From positions 496,001 through 560,000 of the forward strand of contig NZ_QFZK01000001.1 in assembly GCF_003415675.1 (NCBI RefSeq): a stretch of 64,000 nt of DNA, given 5' to 3'. Position numbers and translations under genes: made by a program. Source of the stretch: Rhodoferax lacus (GTDB lineage: Bacteria > Pseudomonadota > Gammaproteobacteria > Burkholderiales > Burkholderiaceae_C). Below, one piece after another: positions 16,420 to 25,911 of this stretch. Position 1 is the first letter of the stretch. Every line of letters starts with the position of its first letter. The notes beneath the pieces were generated by a model, which made no database searches, was not told the DNA's origin, and saw only the letters and a program-made list of their open reading frames with translations.

Positions 16420-17007
16420 TTACGCCGCAGTTTCTGCTACGGGCTTCTGTGCACCACCTGGCTTCTTACGGCCCGGTGCAATCATCATGACCATCTGGCG
16501 ACCTTCCAGCTTGGGGAACTGTTCCACCAAGATGGAGTCACCCAACTCGTCGCGCATACGCTGCAACAAAGCCAATCCAATTTCCTGGTGGGTGATCTCG
16601 CGACCCCGGAAGCGCAAGGTAATCTTGCACTTGTCACCATCATCCAAAAAGCGCCGGATATTGCGCAGTTTGATGTTGTAGTCGCCATCGTCGGTACCAG
16701 GCCGGAACTTGATTTCCTTGACCTCGATAACCTTTTGCTTGGACTTCGCTTCCGCAGCCTTCTTCTGTTCCTGGTACTTGAACTTGCCGTAATCCATCAA
16801 GCGACAGACCGGCGGATTCGCCGTGGCAGATATTTCAACCAGATCAACGTCCAATTCGCCTGCCATGCGCAGGGCTTCCATCAGACTCACAACGCCCAAA
16901 GGCTCGTTCTCGACCCCGGTGAGGCGAACCTCAGGGGCCATGATTTCACGGTTCAGGCGGTGCTTGCGTTCTTCACGCTGACGGCGGTCACGAAATTCAG
17001 TAGCGAT
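16420..17007 (-). CDS. infC: Translation initiation factor IF-3 (ATC start codon)
   Basis: A 195-residue IF-3 that binds the 30S subunit and checks the start codon. Both domains are present: the N-terminal [12 protein letters not shown] and [12 protein letters not shown], and the C-terminal [18 protein letters not shown] and [14 protein letters not shown] start at ATG 16941 would lose the conserved first 22 residues [20 protein letters not shown] plus EI. These are encoded in frame from an ATC at 17005-17007, and a TGA stop lies two codons further upstream, so the ATC is the only sensible start. Rare AUU/AUC starts are the known basis of IF-3 autoregulation. Confidence 0.93.
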   Translation of the reverse strand: MATEFRDRRQREERKHRLNREIMAPEVRLTGVENEPLGVVSLMEALRMAGELDVDLVEISATANPPVCRLMDYGKFKYQEQKKAAEAKSKQKVIEVKEIKFRPGTDDGDYNIKLRNIRRFLDDGDKCKITLRFRGREITHQEIGLALLQRMRDELGDSILVEQFPKLEGRQMVMMIAPGRKKPGGAQKPVAETAA

Positions 17008-17099
17008 GGCTCAATCCTGTTCTGTTGGTGCCACAAAAACGTGGCTGATGCCGCACAACGCACGCGGGCAAACCGACATCTTTGGAAACAACCACAGAC

Positions 17100-19007
17100 C
17101 TATGATTTGCTTGCAATGTCAGCCGAGATTTTTTGCACAAAGGCTTCAAGAGACATTGCTCCGAGGTCTTGTCCACCCCGGGCGCGCACTGCAACAGCGC
17201 CTGCTGCCATCTCCTTGTCACCTATGACAAGCAAATACGGCAGCTTCTGCATCGAATGCTCGCGTATTTTAAGCGTAATCTTCTCGTTGCGTAGATCTAA
17301 TTTGACCCGGAACCCTTGATTTTGCAGCGTCTTTGCTACGGTTTTGCAATATTCGGCCTGTGCATCAGTGATATTGAGCACCGCGATCTGCACCGGAGCC
17401 AGCCAAGCCGGCAGGGCTCCTGCGCTTTCCTCGATCAGAATTCCAATGAAACGCTCCAGGCTGCCAACGATAGCCCGGTGCAGCATGACGGGGCGGTGAC
17501 GTGCACCGTCTTCACCCACATATTCGGCATCCAGGCGCTCGGGCAGGTTGGGGTCAACCTGTATCGTGCCGCACTGCCATGGGCGTCCCAAGGCGTCCTT
17601 GAGCGTGTACTCGATCTTGGGGCCATAAAACGCGCCCTCGCCGGGCAGGTATTCAAAATCGCAGCCCGAGGCGCGCAAGCCGTCGGCCAGTGCCTTTTCA
17701 GCGCGGTCCCAGCTTTCTTCGGTACCAATGCGTTTTTCCGGACGGGTCGACAACTTGTAGATGATGTTGGTAAAGCCAAAGTCCTTGTAGACTTTTTGCA
17801 GCAAGGTGGTAAAAGCTTTGACTTCTTCCTGAATCTGCTCTTCGGTACAGAAGATGTGGCCATCATCCTGCGTGAAACCACGCACGCGCATGATGCCGTG
17901 CAGACCACCCGAAGGCTCATTGCGGTGGCAGTTGCCGAACTCGCCAAAGCGCAGTGGCAAATCACGGTAGCTCTTGATGCCTTGCTTGAAGATCAGGATG
18001 TGGCCTGGGCAGTTCATCGGCTTCAAGGCGTAGTCGCGCTTTTCGGACTCGGTGATGAACATGTTTTCGCGGTACTTGTCCCAATGGCCGGTTTTCTCCC
18101 ACAGGCTCTTGTCCAAGAGCTGTGGGCCTTTCACCTCCTGGTAGCCATTGTCCTGGTACACGTGGCGCATGTACTGCTCCACGCCTTGCCACAGCGTCCA
18201 GCCCTTGGGGTGCCAGAACACGGTGCCCGGTGCATATTCGTCAATGTGGAACAGGTCCAACTCGCGCCCCAGCTTGCGGTGGTCACGCTTCTCGGCCTCT
18301 TCCAACATGGTGAGGTGCTGCTGCAAGTCGTCCTTGGTGGCCCAGGCCGTGCCATAGATACGCTGCAGCATTTCGTTTTTGTGGTCGCCACGCCAGTAGG
18401 CGCCGGCCAGCTTCATCAGCTTGAAGTGCTTGAGCTTGCCGGTGCTGGGCACGTGGGGGCCGCGGCACAGGTCTTCAAACTTGCCTTCGCGGTACAGCGA
18501 CACGTCCTCATTGCTGGGGATGCTGCCAATGATCTCGGCCTTGTAGTGCTCACCCAGGCTCTTGAAATACGCCACCGCTTCATCGCGTGGCAGCACGCGG
18601 CGCACCACAGGCTCATCCTTGTTTGCCAACTCCGTCATCTTCTTCTCGATGGCGGTCAGGTCATCGGGTGTGAAGGGGCGCTTGTATGAGAAGTCGTAGA
18701 AGAAGCCGTTCTCAATCACCGGGCCGATGGTGACCTGGGCATCCGGGAACAATTCTTTCACCGCATAGGCCAGCAAGTGGGCCGTGCTGTGGCGAATCAC
18801 TTCCAACCCGTCTGCATCCTTGGCGGTGATGATGGACAAAGCACTGTTGGCCGTCATCTGAAAACTGGTGTCCACCACTTTGCCGTCCACTTTGCCCGCC
18901 AGTGCCGCTTTGGCCAAGCCTGCTCCGATAGAGGCGGCCACTTCAGCGACCGTGACCGGGCCGGGGAATTCGCGCTGGGAACCGTCGGGGAGTGTGATTT
19001 GGATCAT
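17100..19007 (-). CDS. thrS: Threonine-tRNA ligase
   Basis: A 635-residue class II synthetase charging tRNA-Thr. Domains in order: TGS (1-62, [20 protein letters not shown]), an editing domain with HSTAH near residue 73, the catalytic core with the zinc ligands Cys in MNCPGHI, His in DGHIFC and His in LHRAIVGS, and the C-terminal anticodon domain ([15 protein letters not shown]). I chose ATG 19007; eleven more codons are open upstream but would not be conserved. It precedes infC by 92 bases, as in many bacteria. Confidence 0.97.
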   Translation of the reverse strand: MIQITLPDGSQREFPGPVTVAEVAASIGAGLAKAALAGKVDGKVVDTSFQMTANSALSIITAKDADGLEVIRHSTAHLLAYAVKELFPDAQVTIGPVIENGFFYDFSYKRPFTPDDLTAIEKKMTELANKDEPVVRRVLPRDEAVAYFKSLGEHYKAEIIGSIPSNEDVSLYREGKFEDLCRGPHVPSTGKLKHFKLMKLAGAYWRGDHKNEMLQRIYGTAWATKDDLQQHLTMLEEAEKRDHRKLGRELDLFHIDEYAPGTVFWHPKGWTLWQGVEQYMRHVYQDNGYQEVKGPQLLDKSLWEKTGHWDKYRENMFITESEKRDYALKPMNCPGHILIFKQGIKSYRDLPLRFGEFGNCHRNEPSGGLHGIMRVRGFTQDDGHIFCTEEQIQEEVKAFTTLLQKVYKDFGFTNIIYKLSTRPEKRIGTEESWDRAEKALADGLRASGCDFEYLPGEGAFYGPKIEYTLKDALGRPWQCGTIQVDPNLPERLDAEYVGEDGARHRPVMLHRAIVGSLERFIGILIEESAGALPAWLAPVQIAVLNITDAQAEYCKTVAKTLQNQGFRVKLDLRNEKITLKIREHSMQKLPYLLVIGDKEMAAGAVAVRARGGQDLGAMSLEAFVQKISADIASKS

Positions 19008-19043
19008 GGTGTATCTGCGAAAAAAGAATCTTCTGTCCAAGTA

Positions 19044-19069
19044 AAAAGCGCGGAACAGTCCGCGCTTTT
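19044..19069 (-). promoter_or_regulatory. Terminator-like hairpin in the thrS 5' region
   Basis: AAAAGCGCGGA and TCCGCGCTTTT are 11-bp perfect arms around a four-base loop, with TTTTT on the minus strand. It ends 36 bases before the thrS start. A weak promoter-like TAAAAT lies just upstream on the minus strand (plus coordinates 19083-19088). The hairpin is therefore either a second terminator for aceA or an attenuator at the 5' end of the thrS mRNA. Confidence 0.55.
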
Positions 19070-19138
19070 CTAGGGTGGTTGGATTTTAACCGGAGTCTGA
19101 AAGGCGAAAAACGTGCACCGCGGGCATGCCTTGGCACA

Positions 19139-19173
19139 TTAAAAAAGCCGGGCCTCCTTTCAGAAGCCCGGCT
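19139..19173 (-). terminator. Rho-independent terminator after aceA
   Basis: On the minus strand AGCCGGGC and GCCCGGCT arms (8 bp, GC-rich) enclose a 12-base loop and are followed by TTTTTT. It lies 22 bases after the aceA stop. Confidence 0.88.
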
Positions 19174-19194
19174 CTTCAACAACTCACACCGTGC

Positions 19195-20514
19195 TTAGTG
19201 GAACTGCTCTTCTTCGGTAGAACCGGTCAGTGCCGTCACGCTGGACTTGCCGCCCTGGATTACCGTGGTGACTTCGTCGAAGTAACCGGTGCCAACTTCC
19301 TGCTGGTGCGACACAAAGCTGTAGCCACGCTCGCGGGCTGCGAACTCGGGCTCTTGCACCTTTTCCACGTAGGCGGTCATGCCGCGCTTCACGTAGTCTT
19401 GTGCGAGGTCGAACATGTGGTACCACATGTTGTGAATGCCGGCCAGCGTGATGAACTGGTACTTGTAGCCCATGGCGCCGAGTTCCTTCTGGAACTTGGC
19501 AATGGTGGCGTCGTCGAGGTTCTTCTTCCAGTTGAACGATGGCGAGCAGTTGTAGGCCAGCATCTTGCCGGGGTGTTTGGCGTGCACGGCGTCGGCAAAC
19601 TTCTTGGCAAACTCCAGATCGGGCGTACCGGTTTCGCACCACACCAGGTCAGCGTATTCGGCGTAGGCCACGGCGCGGGAGATGGCCTGGTCCAGACCCT
19701 TCTTGGTCTTGTAGAAGCCTTCTGCCGTGCGCTCGCCGGTGAGGAAGGGCTTGTCGTTCACGTCATAGTCACTGGTCAACAGGTCAGCGGCTTCAGCGTC
19801 GGTACGGGCAATCACCAGGGTGGGCACGCCGTAGACGTCAGCGGCCATACGGGCAGCGATCAGCTTCTGGCAGGCTTCGGTGGTGGGGACCAGCACCTTG
19901 CCACCCATGTGACCGCATTTCTTCACGGAAGCCAGTTGGTCTTCGAAGTGCACGCCACCAGCACCAGCGCGGATCATGGCCTTCATCAACTCGTAGGCGT
20001 TGAGCACACCACCGAAGCCGGCTTCGGCATCGGCCACGATGGGGGCGTGGTAGTCGATATAGCCAGCATCGCCTGGGCCAACACCCTTGGACCACTGGAT
20101 TTCATCGGCACGGGTGAAGGAGTTGTTGATGCGCTCCACCACCTTTGGCACCGAGTCCACGGGGTACAGGGACTGGTCCGGGTACATGGCGGAATATTCA
20201 TTGTTGTCGGCAGCGACTTGCCAGCCCGACAGGTAGATGGCTTTCACGCCGGCCTTGACCTGTTGCATGGCTTGGCCGCCGGTCAGGGCACCCAGGCAGT
20301 TCACATAGGCTTCGGTGTTCACCAGGTCCCACAGCTTTTCAGCGCCGCGGCGGGCCAGTGTGTGCTCCACCTGGAAGGATCCGCGCAGGCGGACCACGTC
20401 GGCGGCGGTGTAGCCGCGCTTGATGCCCTTCCAACGGGGGTTGGTGGCCCAGTCTTTTTCCAGGGCGGCGATTTGCTGTTCGCGGCTGAGTTGTTCGGTC
20501 AGAGATTTCGGCAT
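19195..20514 (-). CDS. aceA: Isocitrate lyase
   Basis: A 439-residue enzyme of the glyoxylate shunt, splitting isocitrate into succinate and glyoxylate so that acetate or fatty acids (and PHB breakdown products) can be used for growth. The catalytic loop is [10 protein letters not shown] with the active-site cysteine. Other conserved parts are [25 protein letters not shown] [14 protein letters not shown], and [10 protein letters not shown]. Length is typical of the short proteobacterial form. It is monocistronic, with a terminator behind and paired palindromes in front. No malate synthase gene is in the window. Confidence 0.97.
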   Translation of the reverse strand: MPKSLTEQLSREQQIAALEKDWATNPRWKGIKRGYTAADVVRLRGSFQVEHTLARRGAEKLWDLVNTEAYVNCLGALTGGQAMQQVKAGVKAIYLSGWQVAADNNEYSAMYPDQSLYPVDSVPKVVERINNSFTRADEIQWSKGVGPGDAGYIDYHAPIVADAEAGFGGVLNAYELMKAMIRAGAGGVHFEDQLASVKKCGHMGGKVLVPTTEACQKLIAARMAADVYGVPTLVIARTDAEAADLLTSDYDVNDKPFLTGERTAEGFYKTKKGLDQAISRAVAYAEYADLVWCETGTPDLEFAKKFADAVHAKHPGKMLAYNCSPSFNWKKNLDDATIAKFQKELGAMGYKYQFITLAGIHNMWYHMFDLAQDYVKRGMTAYVEKVQEPEFAARERGYSFVSHQQEVGTGYFDEVTTVIQGGKSSVTALTGSTEEEQFH

Positions 20515-20586
20515 GTAAACACTCCTAGGTTGGTTAATCAGTGGCCGGGATGCAGTGCAAGCCCGTTTGCCATGCCTGAATTCTAA

Positions 20587-20635
20587 GTCTTATATAAGAC
20601 TGAAATCGCTCTTATGTCTTATATAAGATTGAAAT
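20587..20635. promoter_or_regulatory. Tandem palindromic operator upstream of aceA
   Basis: Two copies of a 20-bp unit, GTCTTATATAAGAYTGAAAT, lie at 20587-20606 and 20616-20635, differing at one base. Each contains the perfect 12-bp palindrome TCTTATATAAGA (20588-20599 and 20617-20628), 29 bases apart. They are 73-120 bases upstream of the aceA start, in otherwise AT-rich DNA. This spacing of nearly three helical turns fits two regulator dimers on one face. Confidence 0.7.
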
Positions 20636-20675
20636 TTATTGTTATAAAAAACAATGACTTACATGCGCCATCTCG

Positions 20676-20744
20676 CAATACGATATGAAACCACTGCTTT
20701 ATGGAAAGCAAGGAGACAAGCAAAAGCAATCAATTATCGTATTG
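20676..20744. promoter_or_regulatory. Inverted repeat between aceA operator and the ligase gene
   Basis: CAATACGAT (20676-20684) and its exact reverse complement ATCGTATTG (20736-20744) flank 51 bases. The arms are too far apart for a simple single operator; they could be two half-sites or separate sites for one regulator. No gene starts toward the plus strand here. Confidence 0.35.
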
Positions 20745-20796
20745 TGAAATGCTGCAACACAGCATAAAACAGAATACCGCTTGGGCAGCGGCCTGC

Positions 20797-22128
20797 TTAG
20801 AAGGCGTCGGCGTAGCGCCGCAACTCCCAGTCGCTGACCTGCAGGCTGTAGGCATCCCACTCCGCACGCTTGAGCTTGATGAACTCCGCGCAAAAGTCAT
20901 CGCCCACGGCATGGCACAGGGTGACGTCGGCTTCGAGAGCGTTCACCGCCGCGTCCAGGTTTGTTGGCAAACGTGCGGGCATGGCCAGCCCTTGGGCGCG
21001 GCGCTCGTACAGGTCTTCGTTGCAAGGCGCGGGAGGTACCAATTTCTGGTCCATGCCCGACAGCCCCGCAGCCAGCGTTCCCGCAATGGCCGCATACACG
21101 TTGCACGACGGATCGGGCAAACGCCACTCAATGCGGCCCGCCACGGTGCGGACAACGCAGGTGCGGTTGTTGTCTCCATAGCTCTTCCAGACGGGTGACC
21201 AGGTGGTGCCCGAGGCGCTGTTGCTGCTGGCCAGCCGCTTGTAGCTGTTGACCGTGGGCGCACACAGGGCGCTCAGGGCATCGGCGTGATAAAGCAAGCC
21301 GGCAGCAAACTGGTGGCCCTGCTGGCTCAAGCCCAAGGCACCTTGGGGGTCGGTAAAAATGGCGAGGCCCTGTGCGTCGGTGATGCTCAGGTGAAAATGC
21401 AAGCCACTGCCAGGTGCCGTGGCTACCGGCTTGGGCATGCAGCTGAACACCATGCCATGCTTCTCGGCCACCACATGGGCGGTCATCTTGAACAGCATGT
21501 AGCGGTCGGCGGCGGCAAGGGCATCGTCAAACTTGTAATTGATTTCGTACTGGCCGCAGGCGTCTTCATGGTCGATTTGCTGCAGTTCGAAGCCCAACTG
21601 CGTGAGCGTCTGGCGCATCTCGTCCAGAAACGCCGCATTACGGTGGATGGCCTTCAAGTCGTAAGAAGGCTTGTCCAGTTGGTCAGCTGCATCGGCCACT
21701 TGCCATTGCCCGTCCTGCCCCTTGTTAAGCAAAAAGAACTCGGGCTCAATGCCCACCCACAGCGTCCAGCCCCTGTCCTGGATGCGCTGCAAGACTGACT
21801 TGAGCATCTGGCGTGAACAAGTAGACAGTGCCTCACCACCCGCATAGCCGTCGCACACGGCATGGGCAATGCCCGGCATGAAGGGCAGCGCCTGCAGGGA
21901 ATCGAGCTGCACCCGGCCGTAGTACTCGCTGCGTGCGCCATAGCGCGGCAAACCCGTTCCCCAGATGCTGGGGCCGGCAAAACCAGCGCCCTGCTCCACC
22001 CATTCCTTCAGGTTGTCTACCGGAACCAGCTTGCCTTTGGCAACGCCGTGGATATCGCAAAACTGGGTGAGTACGGAGTGAATGCCTTGCGATTTCAGGC
22101 GGTCAATGGTGGGCTGGTAGGCTTGCAT
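20797..22128 (-). CDS. Glutamine-synthetase-like glutamate-amine ligase (GlnT type)
   Basis: A 443-residue member of the glutamine synthetase superfamily. The N-terminal beta-grasp part has FCDIHGVAKGKLVPVDNL and the catalytic part has VGIEPEFFLL, QYEINYKFDDALAAADR, SGLHFHLSI and GRIEWRLPDPSCNVYAAIAG. It differs clearly from PuuA at 30782. GlnT-type proteins ligate glutamate to ammonia or to amines. Its place 11 bases after gabT and inside the polyamine cluster suggests a gamma-glutamylation role on an amine rather than nitrogen assimilation, but this is inference. Confidence 0.8.
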   Translation of the reverse strand: MQAYQPTIDRLKSQGIHSVLTQFCDIHGVAKGKLVPVDNLKEWVEQGAGFAGPSIWGTGLPRYGARSEYYGRVQLDSLQALPFMPGIAHAVCDGYAGGEALSTCSRQMLKSVLQRIQDRGWTLWVGIEPEFFLLNKGQDGQWQVADAADQLDKPSYDLKAIHRNAAFLDEMRQTLTQLGFELQQIDHEDACGQYEINYKFDDALAAADRYMLFKMTAHVVAEKHGMVFSCMPKPVATAPGSGLHFHLSITDAQGLAIFTDPQGALGLSQQGHQFAAGLLYHADALSALCAPTVNSYKRLASSNSASGTTWSPVWKSYGDNNRTCVVRTVAGRIEWRLPDPSCNVYAAIAGTLAAGLSGMDQKLVPPAPCNEDLYERRAQGLAMPARLPTNLDAAVNALEADVTLCHAVGDDFCAEFIKLKRAEWDAYSLQVSDWELRRYADAF

Positions 22129-22139
22129 AGGCAGTGCGA

Positions 22140-23444
22140 TCAGGCGAAGACCTGGTCCAGAATCTGAAGCGCTTCTTCGAACACGTTGTCCTCGATGGTC
22201 AAGGGGAACAGGAAGCGGATCACGTTGCCGTAAACGCCACAGGTCAGCAGCAACAGACCCTTTTTAAGCGCAGCCTGCTGAAGCTGCTTGGTCAGGTCTG
22301 CATCAGGCGCGCCGGTCTGCGGATTGACAAACTCGCAGGCCACCATGGCACCCAGGGCGCGGATGTCGCCCATGGCCTTGTTTTTGGTCTTGGCCACTTC
22401 CAACCGGGCTTTGAGCACAGCACCCAGATGGGCCGCCCGCTCACACAACTTTTCCTCGGCCATCACATCCAGCACCGCATGGGCTGCTGCCACTGCCAAC
22501 GGGTTGCCGGCATAGGTGCCACCCAGTCCGCCGGGGTTGGGCGCGTCCATCACATCGGCGCGGCCAGAAACTGCGGACAGGGTCGTACCACCGGCCATGC
22601 TCTTGGCCATGGTGATCAAGTCGGGCGACACGCCGTAGTGCTCCATGGCAAACATCTTGCCGGTGCGGGCAAAACCGGTCTGCACCTCGTCGGCAATCAG
22701 CAGGATGCCGTGCTGGTCACACAGTTCGCGCAGCCATTTCACAGCCTCGGCCTGGATCGGGTTGAAACCACCCTCGCCTTGCACCGGCTCGAAGATGATG
22801 GCAGCCACGCGGGCAGGCTCGATATCGCATTTGAAAATCTGCTCGATGGCATGCTTGGTGTCATCCAGGCTCGCGCAATGGCAAGGGAAAGGTGCATGGT
22901 AGATCTCGGGCGGGAACGGACCAAAGCCGGCCTTGTAGGGCTGCACCTTACCGGTCAGGGCCACGGCAAACATGCTGCGGCCATGGAAGGCGGCGCTGAA
23001 GGCAATCACGCCGCTGCGCTTGGTGTGCGAACGGGCGATCTTGATGGCGTTTTCCACGGCCTCGGCGCCGGTGGAGAAGAAGGCGGTCTTGGCCGGACCC
23101 TGGATCGGCACGATGGCGTTGATGCGCTCGGCCAGCGACACATATTCGGCATAGGGCACGACCTGGTAGCAGCTGTGCGTGAAGCGCTGCAGTTGGGCTG
23201 CGATGGCGGCCTGCACCTTGGGGTGCACGTGGCCGGTGTTGAGCACGGCAATGCCGCCGGCAAAGTCGATGAAGCGGCGCCCTTCGATGTCCCAGAACTC
23301 GGAATTCTTGGCGTGGTCAATGAAGAAGTCCCCCATCACGGCCACGCCACGCGGTGTTGCGGCCAGGCGGCGGGCATGCCATTCGGCATTGGTGCCGGCC
23401 GATGTGGTGCTCGTCAGGGCAGATGGTTTCAGGGCAGCGTTCAT
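22140..23444 (-). CDS. gabT: 4-aminobutyrate-2-oxoglutarate aminotransferase
   Basis: A 434-residue class III PLP aminotransferase that converts GABA plus 2-oxoglutarate to succinate semialdehyde plus glutamate. The family signature runs from LLIADEVQTGFARTGKMFAM to the PLP lysine in LITMAKSMAGG. Other typical parts are DFAGGIAVLNTGHVHPKV and FSAAFHGRSM. The phosphate-binding STGAEAVENA is present. It sits 73 bases after puuC and 11 bases before the GlnT-like ligase, and would catalyse the last step of the island. A succinate-semialdehyde dehydrogenase is not in the window. Confidence 0.92.
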   Translation of the reverse strand: MNAALKPSALTSTTSAGTNAEWHARRLAATPRGVAVMGDFFIDHAKNSEFWDIEGRRFIDFAGGIAVLNTGHVHPKVQAAIAAQLQRFTHSCYQVVPYAEYVSLAERINAIVPIQGPAKTAFFSTGAEAVENAIKIARSHTKRSGVIAFSAAFHGRSMFAVALTGKVQPYKAGFGPFPPEIYHAPFPCHCASLDDTKHAIEQIFKCDIEPARVAAIIFEPVQGEGGFNPIQAEAVKWLRELCDQHGILLIADEVQTGFARTGKMFAMEHYGVSPDLITMAKSMAGGTTLSAVSGRADVMDAPNPGGLGGTYAGNPLAVAAAHAVLDVMAEEKLCERAAHLGAVLKARLEVAKTKNKAMGDIRALGAMVACEFVNPQTGAPDADLTKQLQQAALKKGLLLLTCGVYGNVIRFLFPLTIEDNVFEEALQILDQVFA

Positions 23445-23517
23445 AGGGAAGTCTCCAGGAGAAAAAGCATCAAAAGGTAAGTGTGCGGCGCAAAAGCGCG
23501 CAGGTCAAACAGGGATT

Positions 23518-24990
23518 TCAAACCGGGCTGTCGATACGAATCCACGTGGTTTTGGTCTCAGTGTATTTGTCAAAGGCGTGCAGCGACTTGTCGCGCCCGA
23601 CACCGCTTTGCTTGAAACCGCCAAAGGGCACGGTGATGTCGTCTTCGTCATACTGATTTACGTGCACAGTGCCTGCGCGCAGGGCGCGGGCCACGCCGTG
23701 CGCCTTGTTGAGGTCGCTGGTCCAAACACCGGCCTGCAGGCCATAGATGCTGTCATTGGCCTGGCGCACGGCATCTGCCGCATCCGTAAAACTCAGCACC
23801 GAGAGCACCGGCCCAAAAATTTCTTCGCGCGATATTTTCATCTCGGGTTTCACGCCATCAAAAATGGTGGGCTGCACATAGCAGCCGCCAGTGTCTTGCA
23901 TCACCTGTTCGCCGCCTGCAATCAGTCGCGCGCCCTCAGCCTTGCCGCTGGCGATATAACCCAGCACCGACTTCATCTGGATCTGGTCCACCAGGGCGCC
24001 CATCACCGTGCCCGGCAGCGTGGGATTGGCAGGCGCATAGCCGGGCACCAGGGCCAGGGCCTTTTCCAGAAAGCGCTCCTTGATGCTGTCCTGCACAAAG
24101 AGGCGCGAAGGTGCGTTGCAGCTCTCGCCCTGGTTAAAGAAGATGCCGCCAATGGCAGCCTCAACGGCCCGGTCCAGGTTCGGGCAGTCGGCAAACACAA
24201 TGTTGGGCGACTTGCCACCAAGCTCGGTCCAGGCGCGCTTGAGGTTGCTCTGCCCGGCCATCACATGGATTTGCTTGCCCACGCGGGTGGAGCCGGTAAA
24301 GGCAATGCAGTCCACGTCCATGTGCAGGGCCAGGGGTGAGCCTGCCTCGGGCCCATAGCCGGTCACCACATTGAACACGCCTTCCGGAATGCCCGCCTCC
24401 AGCGCCAGATCAGCCAAGCGAAGAGCCGTGAGCGGCGACTTCTCGCTAGGCTTGAGCACCACCGAATTGCCGCTGGCCAGGGCCGGCGCAATCTTCCAGG
24501 CCGCCATGATCATGGGGTAATTCCAGGGCACGATGACGCCCACCACACCCACCGGCTCGCGGGTGATCAAGGCCAGTGCCGTAGACGGCGTAGGTGCAAT
24601 CTCGTCGTAAATCTTGTCCACAGCCTCGCCATACCAGCGGATGCAGTTGGAGGCGCTGTTCACATCCACGCCGCGTGCGTACTTCACCGGCTTGCCCATG
24701 TCCAGGGTCTCGGTCATGGCCAGCTCGTCGCCGTGCTGCTGTAACAGGTCGGCAAAGCGGATCATCACGCGCTTGCGCTGGGCGGGTGCCATGCCGCACC
24801 AGCGCTTGTCCTCGAAGGCGACGCGCCCTGCGGCAACAGCCGCGTCGATATCGGCCGAACCGCAGCGCGCTACTTGCGTGAGCACGCGCCCGTCCACCGG
24901 TGAGATGCAATCGAAGAGCTGGCCGTCCTGGGCCGCTACGCGTTTGCCGTTGATCAGGGCGCGGCCGTCGAATTTCAAATGATCCATCAC
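23518..24990 (-). CDS. puuC: Aldehyde dehydrogenase, gamma-glutamyl-gamma-aminobutyraldehyde type (PuuC)
   Basis: A 490-residue NAD(P)-dependent aldehyde dehydrogenase. The active-site cysteine is in FFNQGESCNAPSRL, the general base glutamate in TELGGKSPNIV, and the coenzyme region in AFTGSTRVGKQIH. The C-terminal PFGGFKQSGVGRDKSLHAFD is characteristic of the PuuC/KauB group, which oxidises gamma-glutamyl-gamma-aminobutyraldehyde and also free 4-aminobutyraldehyde. It could therefore serve both the glutamylated (PuuA-PuuB) and direct (SpuC) routes. It lies between potI and gabT. Confidence 0.88.
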   Translation of the reverse strand: MMDHLKFDGRALINGKRVAAQDGQLFDCISPVDGRVLTQVARCGSADIDAAVAAGRVAFEDKRWCGMAPAQRKRVMIRFADLLQQHGDELAMTETLDMGKPVKYARGVDVNSASNCIRWYGEAVDKIYDEIAPTPSTALALITREPVGVVGVIVPWNYPMIMAAWKIAPALASGNSVVLKPSEKSPLTALRLADLALEAGIPEGVFNVVTGYGPEAGSPLALHMDVDCIAFTGSTRVGKQIHVMAGQSNLKRAWTELGGKSPNIVFADCPNLDRAVEAAIGGIFFNQGESCNAPSRLFVQDSIKERFLEKALALVPGYAPANPTLPGTVMGALVDQIQMKSVLGYIASGKAEGARLIAGGEQVMQDTGGCYVQPTIFDGVKPEMKISREEIFGPVLSVLSFTDAADAVRQANDSIYGLQAGVWTSDLNKAHGVARALRAGTVHVNQYDEDDITVPFGGFKQSGVGRDKSLHAFDKYTETKTTWIRIDSPV

Positions 24991-25043
24991 AGTTCCAATG
25001 CGGTTTGGCCCGCGACGAAGCGGACCGGTTGTTTGCAGCGGCC

Positions 25044-25901
25044 TCAGGCCTTGAGCACTGCGGTCTCCATGCGGATGGCCGCTGCAATTTCGCGCTCTCG
25101 GCGTCGTGTTTGCCGCGCCACCCAGATGCTGTAACCCACAATCACCACCGTCACCGTGACGATCAGCAGCGTGGCTGCTGCATAAATGGTCGGGTTGATG
25201 CCGCGCCGCGCGTAGCCGAAAATAACCTGCGGCAAGGTGCTCACACCCGGCCCGGACAAAAATTCGGAAATCACCACATCGTCAAACGACAGCGTGAACG
25301 ACAACAGGAAGGCCGCCAGAATCGCCTGCGCAATATTGGGTAGCGTGACCAGAAAGAACACCTGGAATGGCCTGGCACCCAAGTCCATGGCCGCCTCTTC
25401 CAGGGACTTGTTCACCTCCAGCAAACGCGACTGGATCACCACCATGGCATAGGCCATGCCCAGCAAGGTGTGGCCCAGCACAATGGTCAGCAAGCCGCGC
25501 TCGGGCCAACCGAAGGCGTTCTGGATGCCCACCATCAGCAGCAGTAAGGACAGGCCAATCACCACCTCGGGCATGACCAAGGGCGCATTGACCATGCCGG
25601 AAAACACCGTGCGCCCAAAAAAGCGCCGGTATCGCACCAGCACAAAGGCCGCAAAGGTGCCCAACACGGCAGACAGCAAGCCGGTGGCGAGTGCCACCTT
25701 CAGCGACAGCCAGAAGCCCTCCACAATCTTGCTGTCCTTGCCCAGGGCTTCGTACCAGCGCAGGGAGAAGCCGGTGAAGTTGGCATCCTGGCGCGTGCTG
25801 TTGAACGAGAACAGCATCATGAAGAACAGCGGTATGTACAGAAACAGGTACACCAGTGCCATCCAGGCCTTGCCAAAATGCTTTTCAAAAAAGATTTTCA
25901 T
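25044..25901 (-). CDS. potI: Putrescine ABC transporter permease PotI
   Basis: A 285-residue inner-membrane permease with about six helices, starting with WMALVYLFLYIPLFFMML. The EAA loop that contacts the ATPase is LEEAAMDLGARPFQVFFLVT. It forms the channel with PotH for uptake of polyamine delivered by PotF. It follows potH by 10 bases. The strong similarity of the whole set to PotFGHI supports putrescine, although spermidine cannot be excluded. Confidence 0.92.
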   Translation of the reverse strand: MKIFFEKHFGKAWMALVYLFLYIPLFFMMLFSFNSTRQDANFTGFSLRWYEALGKDSKIVEGFWLSLKVALATGLLSAVLGTFAAFVLVRYRRFFGRTVFSGMVNAPLVMPEVVIGLSLLLLMVGIQNAFGWPERGLLTIVLGHTLLGMAYAMVVIQSRLLEVNKSLEEAAMDLGARPFQVFFLVTLPNIAQAILAAFLLSFTLSFDDVVISEFLSGPGVSTLPQVIFGYARRGINPTIYAAATLLIVTVTVVIVGYSIWVARQTRRREREIAAAIRMETAVLKA

Positions 25902-25911
25902 GGCGGCTCCT

